Positions 59,301-64,000 of a stretch of 64,000 nt of DNA are shown piece after piece; position 1 is the stretch's first letter, and each line of letters begins with the position of its first letter. Under the pieces are notes generated by a model. It was not told where the DNA came from and searched no databases. It was given only the letters and a program-made list of their open reading frames with translations. The stretch lies in the NCBI RefSeq assembly GCF_963676685.1, contig NC_092345.1, forward strand, positions 29,101,585 to 29,165,584, in the 5' to 3' direction. A program made the position numbers and the translations under genes. The DNA is from Mytilus edulis (taxonomy: Eukaryota > Mollusca > Bivalvia > Mytilida > Mytilidae).

Positions 59301-60276
59301 TGATACTGTACAAAACATCACTAAAATAATCAATTCGTTTTGGCCCCAGATGACTTTTAAAATGTTTATATCATTGAAAAGCTCCAAATTATCTCCCTTT
59401 GGTTAAAAAAATGCCATTTTTTTTGCATAAAAATTTAAAAAAAAAATTTAACTCATCGGTGCATGCATGACCTTTTTTTTTATTAATTTTCAAATGAACT
59501 GTACTTAAACTAAACTATTGTAAAATTTAAGCGATTTCTGTAGTTTATTTCTTTTTTTAATTTGATTTTATCTTTTTTACTCCTATTAGTTCAACAGAAA
59601 AAGAGTGCCTTTACAAAAATGCAGGCTTCCTTCAAAGGCAGATTGTGACGTTAAATGAACGGTGACCTCATATTTTTATTGAATTTTTCCATTAAGTATA
59701 CGATAAAAATAAAGTTTATTTATAGAAAAAAAATAGCGAAATCCTATATTAATTTTTTTAGTTTTACCCTCACCCGCGAGTATGATAGATATAGAATAAC
59801 TAACACGGAGATTTAATGGGCAATGTTATTTTATCACCTTCAAGTTTTTCGTTTTAATTTTTTTCCGGTCAGAATCTGTGTAAGCATCTACATATTTCCG
59901 TGCACTTTTTTTTAAGGGTCATGTACTTGAAACGGTAATTTAAATCACTATTTTTTTATTACTTCAGGAGAAAAAACAGTTATAAATAGCAACAATTTTG
60001 ACACTGCCCTGTGTATATCTGAGAGATATCAACCATTTAGATTTACAACTATTCAAGGCAGTGATTGTATATATAAGAAAGCAATGTGCAATGAAGAAGG
60101 ACAATATATCTACACCGAGGGATCAGGAAAGCTTGACAGAAAATGTAGATGTGACCATAGAGAAGGGTATGCATTTGTAACATCACCAGGAAACGATCCA
60201 TGTGCCTGTTACCCAGGGTATGATGACTGCTCATGTTACCTTAAAATGTGCACTGAAGGACAGATTTTATCACCAG
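47330..60276 (+). CDS. Secreted or membrane cysteine-rich bivalve receptor-like protein, 5' three exons
   Basis: Exon 1 (47330-47356, donor GTGAGT): MKSFVFLLL. Exon 2 (48604-48773, after CTCTTATAG, donor GTAACA): continues IQYTVHS, completing a signal peptide, then SCPIGKQWQ, SYCKSPGKDYTCLFD and SCNGP. Exon 3 (59968-60276, after TTACTTCAG, donor GTGAAA): YQPFRF, CNEEGQYIY, DRKCRCDHREGYAFV, CACYPGYDDCSCYLKMC and LSPG. All junctions keep frame (phase 0, then phase 1; exon 3 is a symmetrical phase 1-1 module). I recognise this Cys pattern from an expanded bivalve family of extracellular proteins often joined to Ig or death-type domains; its function is not known to me. The last donor implies further exons outside or not found. 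The second intron (11.2 kb) is filled with transposons. Read-through of exon 3 would stop at 60315. Confidence 0.78.
47357..48603. other. Intron 1 of the cysteine-rich gene
   Basis: AT-rich, no repeat or ORF of note. The 66-codon frame at 48250 has no support. Confidence 0.6.
50000..51440 (+). pseudogene. Retroelement gag-like relic
   Basis: Broken frames with polar, helical composition. The clearest block is about 51295-51420, reading KALKKHWSSASARKTIKPDF in one frame and AL.QRFSKKDDQTRF in another, like the capsid end of Ty3/gypsy gag proteins. Assignment is tentative: no protease or RT block was found next to it. Confidence 0.4.
51859..52893 (+). pseudogene. Retroelement polyprotein relic (gag/spacer-like)
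   Basis: 51859-52140 is an open 93-codon frame with a degenerate repeat rich in Gly, Arg, Ser, Asp, Gln and Tyr (GRSPDQY, GRSPEQY, GRSSDRN). It is followed by broken frames, with YRSPTPH and SRNPSYFRQRSPSPGYG resembling the basic linker of gag. 52666-52893 reads LSAVTNLSTPTLTINNKVIN, then VNSGNEISA, a pattern like the start of a retroelement aspartic protease region with the catalytic Asp replaced by Asn. Low certainty. Confidence 0.45.
53812..55867 (+). mobile_element. 2.06-kb element with LTR-like direct repeats ending AGGGAAAACGG..CCGTTTTCCCT
   Basis: Direct repeats 53812-54200 (389 bp) and 55430-55867 (438 bp; it has about 45 extra bases near 55545-55590) are nearly identical otherwise. 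Each repeat begins AGGGAAAACGGTA and ends with its inverse TACCGTTTTCCCT. ACT flanks the outer ends (53809-53811 and 55868-55870), while the inner flanks differ. The 1.23 kb between holds no ORF. It could be a short non-coding LTR-type element or two MITE copies placed in the same direction. Confidence 0.75.
55899..56740. mobile_element. MITE-like element, ends CACTGGTGTTAAACTGAT
   Basis: The 18-bp terminus CACTGGTGTTAAACTGAT is exactly inverted at 56723-56740. Further inverted similarity lies inside (ACACGCGTTG, TTACTCAGCCGCTAGGTTGATATG-type, TAACCTTGTAACC). The inner 56480-56520 is a fragment of the TTTGACTGTCCCTCTGG retroelement tail. Confidence 0.75.
57285..57480 (-). repeat. Fragment of the 32150-type repeat
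   Basis: CTGACTTGGTACATGCC and AAATGGTGGATTAAACCTGG match 32270-32330 and 51525-51580. Confidence 0.7.
57580..58195 (-). repeat. 441-bp repeat with tRNA-derived SINE head, first cluster
   Basis: From 57603 to 58043 is one full unit; from 58044 a second, truncated unit begins with the same ACAACTCGTCTAAACATC. On the minus strand each unit carries a tRNA-like region: GGTCGTGTGGTCTAGCGGGAC (A box) and GGGTTCGAATCCCGGCG (B box). TA microsatellites bound the cluster (57583-57602 and 58180-58192). The ORFs here are parts of the repeat. Confidence 0.9.
58850..59215 (-). pseudogene. Highly decayed copy of the 26602-type RT 3' region
   Basis: GGTGACTTCAACTT, CTTCTCCTATCAAGGAAATCGTG and AGGAAATGCAAG follow the order of 26490-26580 with many changes. 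No frame survives. Confidence 0.55.
59222..59640. mobile_element. Possible MITE with short imperfect inverted ends
   Basis: TTTAAGGAGGCTTG near 59221 and GCAGGCTTCCTTCAAAGG ending near 59640 are imperfect inverses. The interior is very rich in A and T. It lies in intron 2 of the cysteine-rich gene, 330 bases before exon 3. Confidence 0.4.
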
Positions 60277-60317
60277 GTGAAAAAAAAACTATCGTAAGAC
60301 TTCTCGCAAAGCCTTGA

Positions 60318-61060
60318 ATTCAATACAAAAATTATTGCATGCTGCTCGAAAATGAAAGTAACTTAAAGGCGAAAAACATGCTCCATGAGATCAAAAGTTT
60401 GATATCATTAAGCAAAGTTGATGTCTGCTCTAAAATCAATAAGGGCACAAAAAGTTCTTTCCTAATAGTCTATGATAAATTTTGCTTTGGATAGTATAAC
60501 CAATCTATGAAAAGGTACTTCACAATGCAACAAGAATGCGTGCATAGTACACGGATGCTCCACTCGCACTATAATGTTCTTTGTTCCGTGGATCGTGTCA
60601 TTGGGATCAACACTCTCACTTGGCATTAAAATTATAAAGATCATGTCAAAGATTGCCAGATATTCTTTGTAGTATTAGGATACATAAACGGACGAATGAC
60701 AAAACTTTGTTTTAAATGCTCAACTAACATCTGATAACAAAGAACTTAATATAACACTTACATTCGATTTCGTCGTTTATCAGCTCGAAATATATCATAC
60801 ATAACTTACATATTCGTGAACAATTATTAAAAAAAATGGATAGAAAACTGTTTCCATAACTTAATAAACGTTTATTAACTTTGGAAGTCTTCAGAATTTG
60901 TTAAAACTGATTAATTTCAACAAATAAACATCTTCTATGAAACACTTATTAGAACTGAGGTGTGAGAATAATGATCTACTGTATATATCTAGCTAATCTG
61001 CAATCAATTCCAGCATCATGCCAAATATATTATGTACTGTGTGAAAGGTTAACTATTTGT
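60318..61060. other. No gene recognised
   Basis: AT-rich sequence downstream of the last visible exon of the cysteine-rich gene. No further exon of that gene was identified. Confidence 0.45.
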
Positions 61061-61067
61061 TAAGTCT

Positions 61068-61385
61068 AGGTGGCCGAGTGATCTAGTATGATGGACACAG
61101 TGCAGGTGATGTTGTCCCTATATCTAAGCATGAGTTCGAATTCCGGCAAAGAAAGAACAAGCAAATTTGCGCATTTATCATTGTTGTGCTGATAATTAGA
61201 GTAGTTATGTAAATACATGTACAGTATATACAACGTATATATCACAAACGTACATGTATATATAGTAAAGCCAAGGTGGTTGAGCGTCTAGCGCGGCGGA
61301 TACAGTGCTGGTAATTTGGTGTCACGATATCTCAGTAGCATGAGTTCGAATTCAGGCGAGGGGAGAACAAAAATTTATGAAAGCA
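61068..61385 (+). mobile_element. Two tRNA-SINE heads in plus orientation
   Basis: 61068-61165 (GGTGGCCGAGTGATCTAG, then GAGTTCGAATTCCGGC) and 61275-61375 (AGGTGGTTGAGCGTCTAGCG, then GAGTTCGAATTCAGGCG) are diverged relatives of the SINE head found inverted at 57603, 61886 and 62465. Both keep an A-box and a B-box-like segment. Confidence 0.8.
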
Positions 61386-61387
61386 AA

Positions 61388-61484
61388 GCCAAATAAATTG
61401 GTCACAAGGTGTAAAAAAAATTGATCTCTATATTAGTTTGATATTAAGTAGAAAACACAAAAACTTGTGGCAATGATGATATAC

Positions 61485-61522
<38 letters not shown>

Positions 61523-61849
61523 TATGTTTTCCCATTTAACGCCTTTAATTATAAAGTAATTCGAAAAAATTAATCAGAAATAAGACGATGTTTTAATTCA
61601 TATCAATTATATAAATCAAAACATAAAAGTTATTCCTGATTAATTTTTCGAATTATTTTATTATTAAAGGCGTTAAGAAACCTTGGTGACCCCACAGTTT
61701 AAATGTCTATCGTAGGTACGTCGTGAACTGTGGTCGTTACAGACAAACGTTCACGTAAATTGTCCCAGTCAATGGATGAATTTAATGTGTCAATCAATGG
61801 CCACAGCCACACTGTTTTGAATTTCATTCTAAGAGAATTTTGAATTTTA

Positions 61850-61888
<39 letters not shown>

Positions 61889-63535
61889 ACTCGTCTAAAC
61901 ATCAACCCAACAATGTTAGATCTGTAAATTTGCTTTCGCAAATTTTTGGTTCTTCCCTCGTCGGGATTCGAACCCATGCTACTGTGATATCGTGACACCA
62001 AATCGCCTGCACTGCAGCCGTCCCGCTAGACCACACGACCACCTGGGCTCTCAAAAAAAGAGCTTTCGGTGGGCATGTGTTACCTTTCCACGTCAGTTTT
62101 TAATCTAGCGGCGTACTGCAGTACATGATATATAAGGCTTGAAGATGTTATTGTTACAGATCAGCTAAATTATCTATAGTAAAGGATCCTACAAATTAAT
62201 GTAATATACAGTCACAGAAAATAATTATATTCATAAGTACGTCTGAGTCAGTGACAACTCTACAACAGATGTATCCATCGGATCGCCATCAATGATGGTG
62301 ATACATGGATGTGTACATAATGTATATACAACTCGTCTAAACATCAACCCAACAATGTAAGATCTGTAAATTTGCTTTCGCAAATTTTTGGTTCTTCCCT
62401 CGCCGGGATTCGAACCCATGCTACTGTGATATCGTGACACCAAAGCATATATATATATATATATACAACTCGTCTAAACATCAACCCAACAATGTTAGAT
62501 CTGTAATTTACTTTTGCAAATTTTTTGTTCTTCCCTCGCCGGGATTCGATGAGATATCGTGACACCAAATCGTATGCACTGTAGCCGTCCCGCTAGACCA
62601 CACGACCACCTGGGCTTCACAGTAATAAAGCTTTCGGTGGCCGTGTGTTACCTTTCCTCGTCAGTTTTAATCTAGCGTCGTACTACAGTACATGATATAT
62701 AAGGCATGGAGATGTTATTGTTACAGATCAGCTCAATTATCTATAGTAAAGGATCCTACAAATTAATGCAAGATACAGTCACAGACAATAATTATATTTA
62801 TAAGTACGCCTCAGCCAGTGACAACTCTACAACAGATTTATCCATCGGATCACCAGCAATGATGGTGGTACATGGCTGTGTACATTATGTAGATACAACT
62901 CGTCTAAACATCAAACCAACAATGTTAGATCTGAAATTTGCTTTCGCAAATTTTTGTTCTTCCCTCGCCGGGATTCGAACCCATGCTACTGAGATATCGT
63001 GACACCAAATCGCCTGCATTGTATACATTTATATACTGAAAATTGAATTCTGTGTCCACACTAGTAGAAATATAAATAAAATTAAATTTCAAAATTCTCT
63101 TAGAATGAAATTCAAAGCAGTGTGGCTGTGGCCATTGATTGACACATTAAATTCACCCATTGACTGGGACAATTTACGTGAACGTTTGTCTGTAACGACC
63201 ACTGTTCACGACGTACCTACGATAGACATTTAAACTGTGGGGTCACCAAGGTTTCTTAACGCCTTTAATTATAAAAGAATTCGAAAAATTAATCAGGAAT
63301 AACCTTTATGTTTTGATTTATATAATTGATATAAATTAAAACATCGTGTTATTTCTGATTATTTTTTTCGAATTACTTTATAATTAAAGGCGTTAAATGG
63401 GAAAACATAGTATATATATATATATATATATTTATATTGGTTTATCATCATTGCCACAAGTTTTTGTGTTTTCTACTTAATATCAAACTAATATAGAGAT
63501 CATTTTTTTTACACCTTGTGATCAATTTATTTGGC
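61388..63535. repeat. Giant inverted repeat (about 465-bp arms) around a SINE-repeat cluster
   Basis: The left arm (61388-61855) and right arm (63071-63535) are inverse copies, from GCCAAATAAATTG/CAATTTATTTGGC at the outer ends to AAATTCAAAATTCTC at the inner ends, with few mismatches and variable TA runs. Each arm holds its own hairpin (61537-61676 and the matching 63255-63400), in which TTAACGCCTTTAATTATAAA is inverted. The 1.2-kb loop contains the repeat described in the next entry. Confidence 0.9.
61886..63025 (-). repeat. 441-bp SINE-containing repeat, second cluster (four unit starts)
   Basis: ACAACTCGTCTAAACATC recurs at 61886, 62328, 62465 and 62895 with spacings of 442, 137 and 430 bp. 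The long-short-long pattern shows alternating full and truncated units separated by TA runs. Each start carries the inverted B box (GGGATTCGAACCC in three of the four; the 62465 unit has lost it to a deletion). Confidence 0.9.
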
Positions 63536-64000
63536 ATTCGTCAATGGCAGTAAGCAGGGTTTAAGAACATCATTTGTTCGACCTGCTAGTCAAATGCGTT
63601 TTGTTGAAATATACTTTTTCACTCTTTTGGTCTTTTGGAAAATGTTGTTTGTGCTGTATTTAGACCCCTCTACAACGAAATTTGTTACATGCACACGTAT
63701 AAAAATTGCGGTTTTTATCCAACGCAATCATAGATTTGAACGTTGTTTTCAATTAAGACTTGTTTATATTTATTTCGTTTGGCCTCGTATTATATTTTCC
63801 CTCCGGGTTATATAATCCGTTCATCCTATTTCGACCCATTAAAATTCAAGATTCTATCCTAAATTGAGGTAAATTAAATGGCCTATCTTTAATTGAGGTA
63901 TGTTAAATGGCCTTCCAAACACTTTTCGATCCCTAACATCACTGAAGAAACATTAATTGTCGAAATCCGGGTATAGTGTAAAATGTTTAGCGCCACATGT
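63536..64000. other. No gene recognised
   Basis: A 94-codon open frame (63531-63815) starts inside the inverted-repeat edge and shows no domain. I treat it as chance. Confidence 0.5.

Noticed and set aside
1-64000. CRISPR arrays, operons or bacterial ribosome binding sites
   Set aside because: The sequence is metazoan; regularly spaced short repeats are absent and genes are intron-bearing.

Overview
The window is animal DNA, almost certainly from a marine mussel (Mytilus or a close relative). It is AT-rich and intron-bearing. It is full of interspersed repeats that I recognise as typical of mussel genomes: a tRNA-headed SINE of the TCGAACCCATG type, the GACGAAACGCGCGTCTGG core motif, and the 3' ends of several retroelement families. 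Nothing bacterial or organellar is present, and most short ORFs are noise in AT-rich sequence.

Layout. 1-7000: a retroelement 3' end, a 1.09-kb tandem duplication (3223-5402) and an intact 312-residue TRIM-like B-box protein (5624-6562). 6892-15707: a hAT-like short element and then a SURF4-like gene in three recognisable exons (8034-8297, 10310-10350, 15277-15707). Its introns hold several MITEs, and its last exon carries a frameshift. 16962-25593: an 8.6-kb DNA transposon, the main find. 26000-46900: mostly relics of retrotransposons (RT tails at 26082-26800, 33180-33460, 36118-36440 and 41040-41860; a LINE RNase H at 29206-30610; a DIRS-like element at 38470-40400), together with foldback elements and SINEs. 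47330-60276: a signal-peptide, cysteine-rich extracellular gene in three exons, whose second intron is filled by a 4.3-kb TIR element and a 2.06-kb element with LTR-like direct repeats. 57560-63535: a tRNA-SINE-derived 441-bp repeat, partly enclosed in a giant inverted repeat.

The main find (16962-25593) is bounded by a perfect 8-bp target duplication (AATTTGTC) and about 530-bp terminal inverted repeats (TIRs). Inside are two convergent, now decayed genes. The rightward gene encodes a PIF1-type helicase that continues through an acidic linker and a YISGY-containing region to a SAP-like segment and a PHD finger. The leftward gene encodes a P-superfamily (THAP9/P-element-like) transposase whose N-terminus resembles an RFX winged helix rather than a THAP zinc finger. 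Each TIR ends just inside a short exon that carries the start codon and a 5' splice donor. Splicing this exon across 82-83-bp introns joins in frame to both genes. One duplicated promoter-exon cassette therefore appears to start both proteins. The element is a fossil: it has nonsense codons and frameshifts, a 402-bp repeat inserted in the helicase gene and a 1.03-kb element inserted in the right TIR.
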